64,000 nucleotides of DNA, from NCBI GenBank assembly GCA_034926785.1, contig JAYFQU010000021.1, positions 30,250 to 94,249 of the forward strand. The letters are read 5' to 3'. This stretch comes from UBA7703 sp034926785 (GTDB taxonomy: Bacteria; Bacillota; Clostridia; Christensenellales; CAG-138). A program made the translations under genes and the position numbers. Under the pieces are notes generated by a model that was not told the DNA's origin, did no database searches, and saw nothing but the letters and a program-made list of their open reading frames with translations. Shown here in pieces: positions 1 to 8,529 of the stretch; the first letter of the stretch is position 1, and every line of letters begins with the position of its first letter.

Positions 1-279
1 GCTACCGGTTAGGCGCTCTACCTCGTCAAATGCGAGCATCTTTGCCTTCGTGCCGAACTGATCCTTAAATTTACGGTTGTCCACGCGCGCGTCGCCTGCT
101 GCAACAACCAGCACGCAACCCTCGCCCAGTGCAAACGACAGTGTCTTTGCGATGCGCGCCGGGCGGACGCCAAGCGTCTCCGCCGCGAGTTCCACCGTCG
201 CGGAGCTGGTCTCAAATTCCCAAACGCGCTGTTCCATCCCCAGCGTACGAAAATAGTCCTTAACCCGTTCAATTGCCAT
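1..279 (-). CDS. ybaK: YbaK/EbsC-family aminoacyl-tRNA deacylase, partial
   Basis: Ninety-three N-terminal residues are visible; the gene runs off the left edge of the window, so its 3' end is missing. The fragment reads as a YbaK/ProX editing domain: the SSATVELAAETLG segment, the RIAKTLSF segment with the conserved lysine at residue 45, and the GDARVDNRKFK segment are family hallmarks. Members hydrolyse mischarged tRNA (typically Cys-tRNA-Pro) in the cytoplasm; the exact substrate here cannot be told. It is the last visible gene of a minus-strand series, 127 nt after the acyltransferase. Which YbaK subfamily it belongs to is inference. Confidence 0.85.
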   Translation of the reverse strand, partial: MAIERVKDYFRTLGMEQRVWEFETSSATVELAAETLGVRPARIAKTLSFALGEGCVLVVAAGDARVDNRKFKDQFGTKAKMLAFDEVERLTGS

Positions 280-406
280 GTCTGCTTATCCCTTTTTGAT
301 TCGATTGATTTTATGCGGCTCTTGGCCGCAAAAAACAATCGGCGTTTCGTCTATCTTAAAGACATCCACGCCGATTTGCAAGTGTACTATTCGCCTTTTT
401 CGACGA

Positions 407-1591
407 TCAGCCTTTCAGCGTCCCCTGCCGCTTAAGCAGTTCATAAAAGGTAAAATACTTCCGCCCGCAATACGGCGTCTTCGCCGCGCGAAGTTCGTAG
501 GACTGTCCATCGACCGAAAACATCATCTTATAGGTTCCCATCAACCCCATGCTGCTGATGCTCGCGAGCGGGAACCGATGTCCACCGACGGAGAGCGCTG
601 TTTTTGTAATGGAGAGTTGTCCCGTCTCCAGCACACGGTCTTTGTGTTTTTGACCAACGCCGATGAGCTTTACGCCTTCGTCCGAATAGGCAATTTCATC
701 ATCGCCCAAAGAAGCGGCATATTCCACAATTCGCTTATCCTGCCAGAAGTCCCAGTCGCGCACGTTCTCAAACGGCGGCTCCGGGTCGTTTGGTTCCACC
801 TTTTCGAAAAAACCGGTTTCGGTGAAGCGCACCCTAAGCCCGCAAGTGCAGGAGAACAGATTCTTGTCGCTCTTCAGCGTGCCGGTTTTACCGCACCTGG
901 GGCAAAAATACAACGCGTTTTCGAGGCCTTTGGCGAGGTCCTTGCCCTTATATCGATAGGGCATTGTCCGCTGGCGGTCAAAAGCGTCCTCCATGATATC
1001 CTCGCGGATGCGGTCATTGACCTCCTCCGGCGTCATCTGTTTGAGCTGTTCGGGCGAGTAAACATTCACCACATATCCGCGCATGTGCCCTTTTCGCGTG
1101 CCGTGGCTCCAGCGGGGCGTGGTAAGATATCCGCCCTCCAACCGATAGGTCACGAGCGATGCGCCCGTCGCCTTGGCGAGCTTCCCCGTCGCGGGAAAGA
1201 TTGGCCCCGTCACGCCATTGTAGGAGCGGTTGCCCTCCGCGAATAAGAACACATTGGCATTCCGCTTAATTGTACGGATGATGCTCAGCGCGGCGGTTGC
1301 GTCGGTCATCCCCTTCACACGTGCGATCGGCGCAAAAAGGTAGGTTAGCAGCCACGAAAGAAACCCTTTGCGGAAGATATGCTCGCTCGCGACAAAATAC
1401 ATATGCTCCGGAAAGCTCATCGCAACCAGCGCGGGATCCAGGTCTCCGTTGTGATTTGCGGTGATGAGAAACGGGCCTTTGCCCAGCTTCGCCTGTTCCG
1501 GGTGAAATCCGTAGATGTTCTGAATAATTCCGCCCAGTGTCGCCTTGCAGAAGCGATAAACCGCGCGGTGCCGCCGCATTGCCTGTTCCAT
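407..1591 (-). CDS. PlsC-like lysophospholipid acyltransferase with C-terminal zinc ribbon
   Basis: A 394-residue protein. Residues 40-52 carry the acyltransferase HX4D motif (H47, D52, in the context TANHNGDLD), and an EGNRS block III lies about 90 residues later, as in 1-acylglycerol-3-phosphate acyltransferases that work at the membrane surface in phospholipid synthesis. It is longer than a typical PlsC protein (200-250 residues). The extra C-terminal half begins with a CPRCGKTG...CTCG zinc ribbon and an uncharacterised region. The chosen ATG has AGGTGA seven bases upstream; a 25-residue longer frame lacks this. The substrate is not evident, and the zinc-ribbon extension suggests a specialised subfamily. 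Confidence 0.75.
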   Translation of the reverse strand: MEQAMRRHRAVYRFCKATLGGIIQNIYGFHPEQAKLGKGPFLITANHNGDLDPALVAMSFPEHMYFVASEHIFRKGFLSWLLTYLFAPIARVKGMTDATAALSIIRTIKRNANVFLFAEGNRSYNGVTGPIFPATGKLAKATGASLVTYRLEGGYLTTPRWSHGTRKGHMRGYVVNVYSPEQLKQMTPEEVNDRIREDIMEDAFDRQRTMPYRYKGKDLAKGLENALYFCPRCGKTGTLKSDKNLFSCTCGLRVRFTETGFFEKVEPNDPEPPFENVRDWDFWQDKRIVEYAASLGDDEIAYSDEGVKLIGVGQKHKDRVLETGQLSITKTALSVGGHRFPLASISSMGLMGTYKMMFSVDGQSYELRAAKTPYCGRKYFTFYELLKRQGTLKG

Positions 1592-1686
1592 GCCATCACC
1601 TGCTCTCTGTATGTATGCCTTTATTATACCGCAGGTGATTTTTTTCCCGCAAGTCAACAACAGCAAACACCAAATTTACCTTTGCT

Positions 1687-3468
1687 TTACAAATCCGAAA
1701 GAGGTTCTTCATCCTTGGAATCTTCTCCAGCCGTCATCGGCTTTGCGTCGGAGAGGATTGCGTTAATGGCCCTTACCCGTTCCGGGTCAAGCTTGACCAC
1801 CTCGCGGTCATAGGTCACAAAGCCGTTCGTCTCCTGCTCTACATCGCTCAACTGGGTATATACCGCTGCGGAAAGGCCTTTCTGCTTAGCGGGAATTACT
1901 TCGCGCTGATAGAGCTTTTCGTAGCTGCACATCAGCGCTTCCGCCGTGCTGTACCGCTTATAGCCAAACTCCTTTTGCGAAAAGCTGTGCTCCGGGATGC
2001 GGTGACTGTATCCGCCGAACTCGCTGAGCACCACTGCACGGCCGAGGACATCCTTCACAAATCGGTAAGGTTTATAGTATACATGAAGGCTCTTGACATC
2101 CCCGCCCCTCTGATCGTGCCAGCCGCTTGCGTGGTCAATCGTCCGCGTTTCGTCTAGCGCGCGAATGGCGTCAACAGCCTTAATCGCGTCAAACTGGCCC
2201 CATCCTTCGTTAAAGGGAACCCACATTGCAACGCAGGGGCTATTATAGAGCAGCTGGACGGTCTCGTTCAGCTCGCGCAGATAGGCTTCCCTCCCGCGCA
2301 CCTCTTCCCGGGAGAAATAGGCGTAATCGCTGTCCTGGTGTGAGTTGCCGAAGGCCAACGGCAGGGAAATCGCCGCTTTACCGTAGAGCCCGCCGCCGTT
2401 GACCATATCCTGCCAAACCAGCATTCCGAGCCTGTCGCAGTGATAATACCAGCGCATGGGTTCGATCTTGATGTGCTTTCTGAGCATGTTAAAGCCCATC
2501 GACTTCATCAGTTCAATATCATAGACCATCGCCTCGTCGCTCGGCGCGGTATAGAGCCCATCCGGCCAATATCCCTGGTCCAAGACGCCGTTATGAAAAT
2601 AGGGCGCATTGTTTAGGAAGAGCCGCGGCACGCCCTGCGCGTCCTCCTGCAGGGAGAACTTTCGCATCGCAAAATAGCTCTCCACACGATCCCGTTCAAA
2701 GCTGAATGCAATATCGTACAGTTTAGGCTGTTCGGGGCTCCAGGGGATGAACTCCTGCAGAGGCAGGCGCTGCGGCGCGCCGCTGAGCAGCGCTGTCTCC
2801 ACACCCAGTAATTCTGCCGTAATGGTCCCCCCGCAATTGGTCCAGACGGTAATCTCAATCTCCGCGCTGTCATAGCACGGGGTTAAGCGGATGTTCTCAA
2901 TCCTCCGCTTTGGCGCGCGCTCCAGCCAAACCGTCTGCCAAATGCCGCTCTGCGGCGTATACCAAATACCGCCGGGCTGGCTGCTCTGCTTTCCACGGGA
3001 CCAGCAGGCGGCGTCTGTTTCATCCCGCACTTTAATGATGAGCTCGTTCGGAATTCCAGTCACAAACGCATCGCTCAACACCGCGGAAAACGGCAGGTAT
3101 CCGCCCGCGTGATGCAGCAGCGTCATGCCGTTGAGTCGCACCTCGGCGAACTGATCCGCCGCGCCAACATGCAAAATCAGGTCCTCCGTGTTCGGGTCGT
3201 ATCCAAGAGGCGTCTCCATGATGCGCCGATACCAGATGCACTCGCTGGGCTTTAGCGTATATCCAACACCGGAGAGCTCACTTTCCGGCGAAAATGGCAC
3301 CAGTATCGTGCCGTCAAAGCGTTCCGGCGGTATCTGTGCACTGGATGCCGTAATCGCGTAATCCCATGCGCCGTTGAGAATGGTGCAGTTGCTTCTGCGA
3401 AACTGCGGGCGCGGATACTCTGCCAGAATGTTGCTCCGATCCAGCGCTTTCCCCCATTTTGTCTGCAT
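1687..3468 (-). CDS. Glycoside hydrolase family 2 protein
   Basis: A 593-residue protein with the three-part family 2 layout: an N-terminal jelly-roll sugar-binding domain (about residues 20-190), an immunoglobulin-like domain (about 190-275) and a TIM barrel. The acid/base glutamate is visible as E421 in PFNEGWGQ and the nucleophile as E483 in VLSEFGGY. No signal peptide is seen, so it is probably cytoplasmic and acts on imported oligosaccharides. Family 2 includes beta-galactosidases, glucuronidases and mannosidases; specificity cannot be read from the sequence. GGAGGG lies seven bases before the ATG. It sits 38 nt after the CDF transporter gene, and the two may be cotranscribed. Confidence 0.88.
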   Translation of the reverse strand: MQTKWGKALDRSNILAEYPRPQFRRSNCTILNGAWDYAITASSAQIPPERFDGTILVPFSPESELSGVGYTLKPSECIWYRRIMETPLGYDPNTEDLILHVGAADQFAEVRLNGMTLLHHAGGYLPFSAVLSDAFVTGIPNELIIKVRDETDAACWSRGKQSSQPGGIWYTPQSGIWQTVWLERAPKRRIENIRLTPCYDSAEIEITVWTNCGGTITAELLGVETALLSGAPQRLPLQEFIPWSPEQPKLYDIAFSFERDRVESYFAMRKFSLQEDAQGVPRLFLNNAPYFHNGVLDQGYWPDGLYTAPSDEAMVYDIELMKSMGFNMLRKHIKIEPMRWYYHCDRLGMLVWQDMVNGGGLYGKAAISLPLAFGNSHQDSDYAYFSREEVRGREAYLRELNETVQLLYNSPCVAMWVPFNEGWGQFDAIKAVDAIRALDETRTIDHASGWHDQRGGDVKSLHVYYKPYRFVKDVLGRAVVLSEFGGYSHRIPEHSFSQKEFGYKRYSTAEALMCSYEKLYQREVIPAKQKGLSAAVYTQLSDVEQETNGFVTYDREVVKLDPERVRAINAILSDAKPMTAGEDSKDEEPLSDL

Positions 3469-3506
3469 AATCAGCCCTCCAGATCTCTTGGTTTCCTTGT
3501 GTGTCG

Positions 3507-4697
3507 TCAGTGCGCGGCGGATTCCTCCGCACGCACGCTGGATTTGTCAATTTGAATCACCGCATAGCACTTGCCTTCCAGCGCATGGACGCGGTCGGAG
3601 ATTGCTTTGCGGACGGCTTCGTCCGTCATGGAAAATTCAAACGGAACCACAATGTCAAACACCAGATTGGTGTGCGTCGGGCCTGCGACCACGCGAAAAT
3701 CGTGCAGACTCAGCCGCTCGTCCAGCGCGTGGAGAATCGCCTTCGTTTCTTCCCGCAGCCGATTGGTCTCCGCGTTGTTGGTCTCCACGGGATCCATATG
3801 AATCACAGCCTCGCAGCCGCACTCGTCCCGCAGCAGTTTCTCCAAATTATCCACCGCGTCATGCAGGCGAATCATATCTCCGTCCGCCGGCACTTCCGCA
3901 TGAAGGGACACCATCACGCGTCCAGGGCCATAGTCGTGTACGACGAGATCGTGCACCCCGATGATTCCGTCGTGATCCAGAACGATGCGCTCAATCTGCT
4001 CCACAAATTCCCGCGCGGGGGACTGCCCCAGCAGGGGGCTAATCGTCTCCTTTGCCGCGCGCACCCCGGTGTAGAGGATAAACAAAGCCACGGCAAGGCC
4101 CGCATAGCCGTCAATCCTCCATCCCGTCCATTTCGTGACGAACATGGAAAGCAGCACGACAGAGGTCGCCGTCACATCGGAAAAGCTGTCCATCGCGGTT
4201 GCGCGCATGGCCGCGGAATCAATCTTTTTCCCGATGCCCCGATTATAAAAAAACATATAGAGTTTGATCAGGATCGAACAAACCAAAACGCCGACCGCGA
4301 GATAGGAGAATAGCACAGGCTCCGGTGTGATGATTTTTTCCACAGAGGTTTTTGCCAGTTCAAATCCCATCAGCAGGATCGCCATGGAGACGAACAACCC
4401 CGCAATATACTCAAATCTGCCGTGGCCAAATGGATGCTCTTTATCCGCCTTTGCGTCCGAGAGACGAAAGCCGACCAGCGTGATGATGGAACTACCGGCA
4501 TCCGAAAGGTTGTTAAACGCATCCGCAGTGATGCCGATGCTACCGGTCAGCGTTCCCGTCAATATCTTGCCGATGAAAAGCAAAATGTTAAATCCTATGC
4601 CAACCGCGCCGCAAAGCATGCCATAGCGAATTCTCACTGCGGGAGATGAAAAATTCGTATAATCTTTGATCCACAAACGGGAAAGGAGTGAGATCAT
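3507..4697 (-). CDS. Cation diffusion facilitator family transporter
   Basis: A 396-residue membrane protein of the CDF family, which exports divalent metals (Zn, Mn, Fe or Co) in exchange for protons. Motifs include GSIGITADAFNNLSDAGSS in TM2 with metal-binding aspartates, HPFGHGR in the following loop, and a second metal-site segment, DSFSDV, in TM5. About six membrane segments span residues 25-210; the remainder is cytoplasmic and matches the ferredoxin-like ZT dimer domain, with an extra C-terminal stretch. GGAGG five bases before the ATG at 4697 decides the start over an upstream in-frame GTG. The metal is unknown. Confidence 0.9.
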   Translation of the reverse strand: MISLLSRLWIKDYTNFSSPAVRIRYGMLCGAVGIGFNILLFIGKILTGTLTGSIGITADAFNNLSDAGSSIITLVGFRLSDAKADKEHPFGHGRFEYIAGLFVSMAILLMGFELAKTSVEKIITPEPVLFSYLAVGVLVCSILIKLYMFFYNRGIGKKIDSAAMRATAMDSFSDVTATSVVLLSMFVTKWTGWRIDGYAGLAVALFILYTGVRAAKETISPLLGQSPAREFVEQIERIVLDHDGIIGVHDLVVHDYGPGRVMVSLHAEVPADGDMIRLHDAVDNLEKLLRDECGCEAVIHMDPVETNNAETNRLREETKAILHALDERLSLHDFRVVAGPTHTNLVFDIVVPFEFSMTDEAVRKAISDRVHALEGKCYAVIQIDKSSVRAEESAAH

Positions 4698-4767
4698 GCG
4701 CGCCTCCACATGCGTTTACCGCCTTGATGCGACTCTGCCGGAATGAAACGTGCTGCAAAAGTTCAGA

Positions 4768-4803
4768 AATGCGACGGCATACTGTTTCATATGCCGTCGC
4801 ATT
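4768..4803 (-). terminator. Hairpin terminator after the YegP-like gene
   Basis: A perfect 14-bp inverted repeat (AATGCGACGGCATA and its complement) with an 8-nt loop lies between the YegP stop and the CDF start. On the minus strand it is followed by ATTTCTGAACTTTT, a weak U tract. It would end the YegP transcript before the CDF gene. Confidence 0.65.
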
Positions 4804-4841
4804 GTCGGTAGTCTTCGCTAATCCGCAGGAGAAGTTCGTTG

Positions 4842-5207
4842 TTATTCGGCTACCATTTCAGAATCCGCGTTCTTCTTCACGCTCTCAATGCCGCCGATGG
4901 CCGACGCCTTTGCCGAATACCCTTCGGAGGCGAGGATCGGTTCGCCATTCTTTGCGCGCAGGCGAAAACGGAACTCCCCAGCCTTATCCTTATAGAGCTC
5001 AAACACCGGGTTTGTCATGTTCTTCCAGCCTTCCACGGTCTGGTCTTCAATCCCGGCGGAAGGGGCGTTCTTTTTTACACTCTCGATGCCGTTTTTTGCA
5101 GCGGCTTCAGAGGAATATACTTCCGACTTGCCAATCGGCTCACCGTTGGCTGCCTTGAGAACGAAAAACGGTCCAGTTTTGCCTTGTTTGATGACATATT
5201 TACCCAT
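4842..5207 (-). CDS. YegP-family DUF1508 protein (two tandem repeats)
   Basis: A 121-residue cytoplasmic protein made of two DUF1508/YegP units (about residues 4-50 and 67-115). Each unit reads as a short beta strand pair, then NGEPI, then a GY/VY-S segment and a helix ending GIESVKKNA. The molecular role of the family is unknown; members are often stress-associated small proteins. GGAGG nine bases before the ATG supports this start rather than a longer open frame that continues into the upstream intergenic region. It is followed by a strong hairpin, so it is probably monocistronic. Confidence 0.85.
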   Translation of the reverse strand: MGKYVIKQGKTGPFFVLKAANGEPIGKSEVYSSEAAAKNGIESVKKNAPSAGIEDQTVEGWKNMTNPVFELYKDKAGEFRFRLRAKNGEPILASEGYSAKASAIGGIESVKKNADSEMVAE

Positions 5208-5420
5208 TGCTCTCAGCCTCCGTTTTCTTGTTACGATACCATTTTCGCGGGTAAAATGCAAGCGAACACAAGCGAATCGCCAATGATATGCAGATTGTTC
5301 ACAATCCTGTTTGCCTGCTCCCAGGCGTGTCAAAGGCCCCCGCTTGCTGCGCCGCTCCGGCCCACGGCAGCCCACTCGCGCCTTCCGCAAAGCACATCGT
5401 TTCCAGCGGCAAACAACCGC

Positions 5421-5450
5421 AATTTTGAACAAATTTTGAACAAAATCAAG
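5421..5450. promoter_or_regulatory. Direct repeat upstream of the S24-type regulator, possible operator
   Basis: TTTTGAACAAA occurs twice in a row, 11 bp apart (one helical turn), about 40 bp upstream of the -35 box of the next gene. Helix-turn-helix regulators of the XRE/S24 type often bind their own upstream region, so this is a candidate operator; that is inference. Confidence 0.35.
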
Positions 5451-5480
5451 GAAAATGCTACGTTGTATGGTAGAAATCTC

Positions 5481-5509
5481 TTGCCTTTTCCCGTTTGATT
5501 CGCTATGAT
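5481..5509 (+). promoter_or_regulatory. Sigma-A type promoter for the S24-type regulator
   Basis: TTGCCT and TATGAT are separated by exactly 17 nt, and transcription would begin near 5516, leaving a 60-nt leader before the ATG. Confidence 0.65.
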
Positions 5510-5577
5510 GGCGGTATGACGCACAGCCAAAGTACGTGCAGGCCCATGAGTCGCACCATTCTTGCGGGGTGAATAGT

Positions 5578-6228
5578 ATGACGATGACCGAAAAACTCGA
5601 CCAGCTCATGTCGGAACGGGGTATCAATAAATCCCAGCTATCACGGTTATCCGGAATTCCCTATATGACCATCGTCAATTTTTATGAAAAAGGCACAGAA
5701 AACATCAAACGGTCCACGTTGATCAAACTATCACGTTTTTTTGAGGTTACGGTGGACTATTTAATCATTGACGAAGAGACGCGCCGCGCCTACCCCAGCA
5801 TTTCTCCGAAATCCGGCCAGGTGACCGCGCTGCCGACCTCCACGGTTAAGCCACGCATCTATCGCGTTGTGAAGGGGTATCCCCTGCTGGATGAGCAGAA
5901 CATCGCCTGTTATGACGAGGTTCCCCAGAGCATCCGCTGCGACTTTACCATGCGCGTCGTTGGTGACAGCATGAAAAAGCTCAATATCAACGATGGGGAT
6001 ATCGTCTATGCCACCATGATGGAGGATGTGCGCAGCCACGAGGTCGCCGTCGTGGTTTTGGAGGGGGCGCTTGCCCTGCGCCGTGTGTATAAAAACGAAA
6101 ACCAGATTGTTCTTATGGCGGAGAACCCCGCCTTTGCGCCGGTTGTGATGCGTGCGGGCTCCAACGTGCAGATTCTTGGCAAAGCGGTCGCATATCTCAA
6201 TCCCAATGCGGCAGAGGGCGCGTTTTAG
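5578..6228 (+). CDS. XRE-family regulator with LexA-like S24 C-terminal domain lacking the usual catalytic lysine
   Basis: A 216-residue protein. Residues 4-58 form an XRE-type helix-turn-helix and about 115-205 an S24/LexA-like fold with the serine motif VGDSMKKL. In active LexA-like proteins a lysine precedes the arginine in the segment corresponding to ALRRVYK; here that position is arginine. The usual Ala-Gly cleavage pair before the fold also reads KG (VVKGYPLL). The protein may therefore bind DNA without self-cleaving; that is inference from motif alignment by eye. GGGGTGA five bases before the ATG at 5578 fixes the start. Confidence 0.85.
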   Translation: MTMTEKLDQLMSERGINKSQLSRLSGIPYMTIVNFYEKGTENIKRSTLIKLSRFFEVTVDYLIIDEETRRAYPSISPKSGQVTALPTSTVKPRIYRVVKGYPLLDEQNIACYDEVPQSIRCDFTMRVVGDSMKKLNINDGDIVYATMMEDVRSHEVAVVVLEGALALRRVYKNENQIVLMAENPAFAPVVMRAGSNVQILGKAVAYLNPNAAEGAF

Positions 6229-6396
6229 TCTTCCCACCCATATAATCCAACTAGAAAAGCTCGGATCATTCGGGCTATTTTTGTTGCAAACCGCCTTGTT
6301 CGGCGTTCATGGCTCCGTCGCCGTTGCGCCAGCCTTTCATCCGGAGAGGCGGAACCCCCGCAAATCAAGCCTACCCTCGCGGTGGTGTCAGGGGCT

Positions 6397-6553
6397 CGAC
6401 AAATCCATTCGGGAGATGGAGAATTGAGGATGCGCCATGATAATCCAATTCGGCGATAGAATCGCCGAATTTGTGAAATAGTCGCGCGATTCGCGCCATT
6501 CTAACCCAAAGTAAAACCCATCGGCAAAGTCCGCAGGAACTTGCCGATGGGTT
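6397..6553. repeat. Palindromic intergenic repeat family 2, copy 1
   Basis: Copy 1 of three related modules in this window, in a 360-bp gap between convergent genes. In order it holds a hairpin AATTCGGCGAT/ATCGCCGAATT (6447-6471), a GCGCGATTCGCGC palindrome near 6483, the phrase CTAACCCAAAGTAAA, and a 13-bp stem AACCCATCGGCAA/TTGCCGATGGGTT (6515-6553). The last hairpin may act as a terminator. The rest of the gap shows no gene. Confidence 0.75.
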
Positions 6554-6587
6554 AGCGCCACCGCGATTGTGTTGCTTGTTCGATCAG

Positions 6588-8492
6588 TCAGCTGATTTTC
6601 AGGCAGACGATCTGCGGCCCCTTGCCGCTGCCGCCCTTGCCGCGGGTTCCGACGACAAGCATGTTGTTAAACACCGCGGGCGTAGAGTCGATGCGGCTGC
6701 CGATATCCATGCTGTTGAGCTGAATTCCGCTGGAAGCATCATAGAGCGTCACATAACCGCCCCTGTCGCATTGAATCAAATAGCCCTTCCCTTGGCCGTC
6801 ATACACCACAACGGGACTGGCCCAGTAATCATTCGTCTGTTCAACCGACCATACGATATTTCCCGTAGATTTATCATAGGCAACGATGCGTCCGCCAATG
6901 CTGTATCCTCCGTCCGCATCCGGCTGTGGGAGGACTTCGCTCTGGCTCTGCGTCCCGGTCGCTCCTTCCGCCGCAGATTGCCCTGTCGCCTGTGCTTCCG
7001 GGTTCGGTGTCTCTGTCGCTTCCGTTGTCGCCGCGCCGTTGGACATTGCCGCAAGGCTGAAGGAATAGATCACGAGATCGCTGATTTGTCCCTTGCCAAC
7101 CTGCGGCGTTGCGACGATACCGCCGCTTGCGCTTGCCTCTCCCGTAGAGCAGATCCAGCGCTTTTCCCAGACGATGGCCCCCGTCAGGCCGTTTATCTTT
7201 CTCTGATAGCTGTATCCAAATCCCTCCGGCAGATCGCTGCCCTTCGCGCGCACCTGGGATCCGGTGTAGAGATAGATGGTGTTATCGTCATAGCTTTCCT
7301 CCACCACAACGGAGGAATCGCTCTCGTCGGTCACGTCGACCACATACTTGATCGCCATGGTGTTGACGTCTACACAGATCAGCCTCCCGCCGTTGTCGGT
7401 AAAGAACGCATAGTTGCGAAACGCGGAAACCGAACTTTCTATTCCGTACCAGCGTGCGCCCGGCGTATCGCTCTTGGAATATCCCGCGCCCTCATAGCGG
7501 CTCTTGATCAGTCCGTCCGGTTTTATGGATACCGTACCCGCTGTCGCGTCGAACTGCGCGTTGAGTTTCACGGTATAGAATATTCCGTTTTCACCGCCGT
7601 AGACCAGCGTGTCGTCCGTTACCATCGGGCTGCCGTCATAAGCCTGCCAGATCCGTCTTGCGAACCAGTCAAATCCGCCAAATTGGCCGATCTGTTCGCC
7701 GCTGATGAGCGAGTAAACGCGCACATAGGCGGCGTTGTTCTTCTGTTCGTTTTCAACGGGTATCCCTTGCCCGACATACAGCAGAGGATATCCACGCGGG
7801 TCTAGGCACGAGGTACCCTTCTGGACAATGCCCGTGTTGATCGGATCTCTGGTTGCGGCGCCTGTCGCGAGGTCGAGAAAATAAATATTGCCATCCATCG
7901 CGGGATAGATCACCTCGGTGAGCGGAGCCGCCGCATCCTTATAGCTCTGTTTCACGTTCATAACCGCGACGGTCTCCACCGGCCACTCCACGATAAGCGG
8001 CTGCCCGGTCCAGCCCGTTCCGCTCCAGTTTCCGAGCGCGCCAATGGCCTTTGTCCAGCCCTCGCGCAGGCGCTTGTCCGTCAGCGTCACGCTGCCGTAC
8101 GCAAATGAGTTGCGATAGTTGTTCCCGCCAAATGTGGTAATCCCCGGCAGCGTGCTGTATTCATTATCCCGCGGAAAGCTGATTGCCTCGCTGCGGGTAA
8201 AGCTGGATACGTCGTCCCCGGCAACTTTAATGGCGTTCGTGATCCCGTATTGGGAGGGATTGGCGCTGTCCGCGCGCGTAATGGTGATATCCTCCGGCAG
8301 GGCGGGCTTGGGCGTTGCCGTTGGCGCCGCCGACGCGGTCGGAACCGGTGTTGCCGTGAGCAGATCCTGTTTATCCTTCTTCACCTTCTGCACCAGCAGC
8401 AAGGCGATAATCACGGTGCCAAGCACCGCAACCATGATGAGAAAGAATCTCGGCTGCATGCGAATGCGTCTCTTTTTCTTTTTTCTTGCCAT
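6588..8492 (-). CDS. PQQ-like beta-propeller repeat membrane-anchored protein
   Basis: A 634-residue protein with a very basic N-terminus (MARKKKKRRIRMQPR), one membrane segment (about residues 15-35), a Thr/Pro/Ala linker, and a large extracellular region with repeated strands typical of PQQ-like beta-propellers (phrases such as GNIYFLDLATG, IVWSVEQT, VTLYDASSG). It carries PQQ-fold repeats but need not bind PQQ; homologues are usually of unknown role, probably cell-surface scaffolding or ligand binding. A low-complexity Ala/Thr/Glu loop lies near residue 500. GGAGGG six bases upstream fixes the ATG. It follows its paralogue by 37 nt, so the two are likely one operon. Confidence 0.85.
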   Translation of the reverse strand: MARKKKKRRIRMQPRFFLIMVAVLGTVIIALLLVQKVKKDKQDLLTATPVPTASAAPTATPKPALPEDITITRADSANPSQYGITNAIKVAGDDVSSFTRSEAISFPRDNEYSTLPGITTFGGNNYRNSFAYGSVTLTDKRLREGWTKAIGALGNWSGTGWTGQPLIVEWPVETVAVMNVKQSYKDAAAPLTEVIYPAMDGNIYFLDLATGAATRDPINTGIVQKGTSCLDPRGYPLLYVGQGIPVENEQKNNAAYVRVYSLISGEQIGQFGGFDWFARRIWQAYDGSPMVTDDTLVYGGENGIFYTVKLNAQFDATAGTVSIKPDGLIKSRYEGAGYSKSDTPGARWYGIESSVSAFRNYAFFTDNGGRLICVDVNTMAIKYVVDVTDESDSSVVVEESYDDNTIYLYTGSQVRAKGSDLPEGFGYSYQRKINGLTGAIVWEKRWICSTGEASASGGIVATPQVGKGQISDLVIYSFSLAAMSNGAATTEATETPNPEAQATGQSAAEGATGTQSQSEVLPQPDADGGYSIGGRIVAYDKSTGNIVWSVEQTNDYWASPVVVYDGQGKGYLIQCDRGGYVTLYDASSGIQLNSMDIGSRIDSTPAVFNNMLVVGTRGKGGSGKGPQIVCLKIS

Positions 8493-8529
8493 CGTTCTCC
8501 CTCCTTTTTTCCTTTGTGCCAATCGAACG

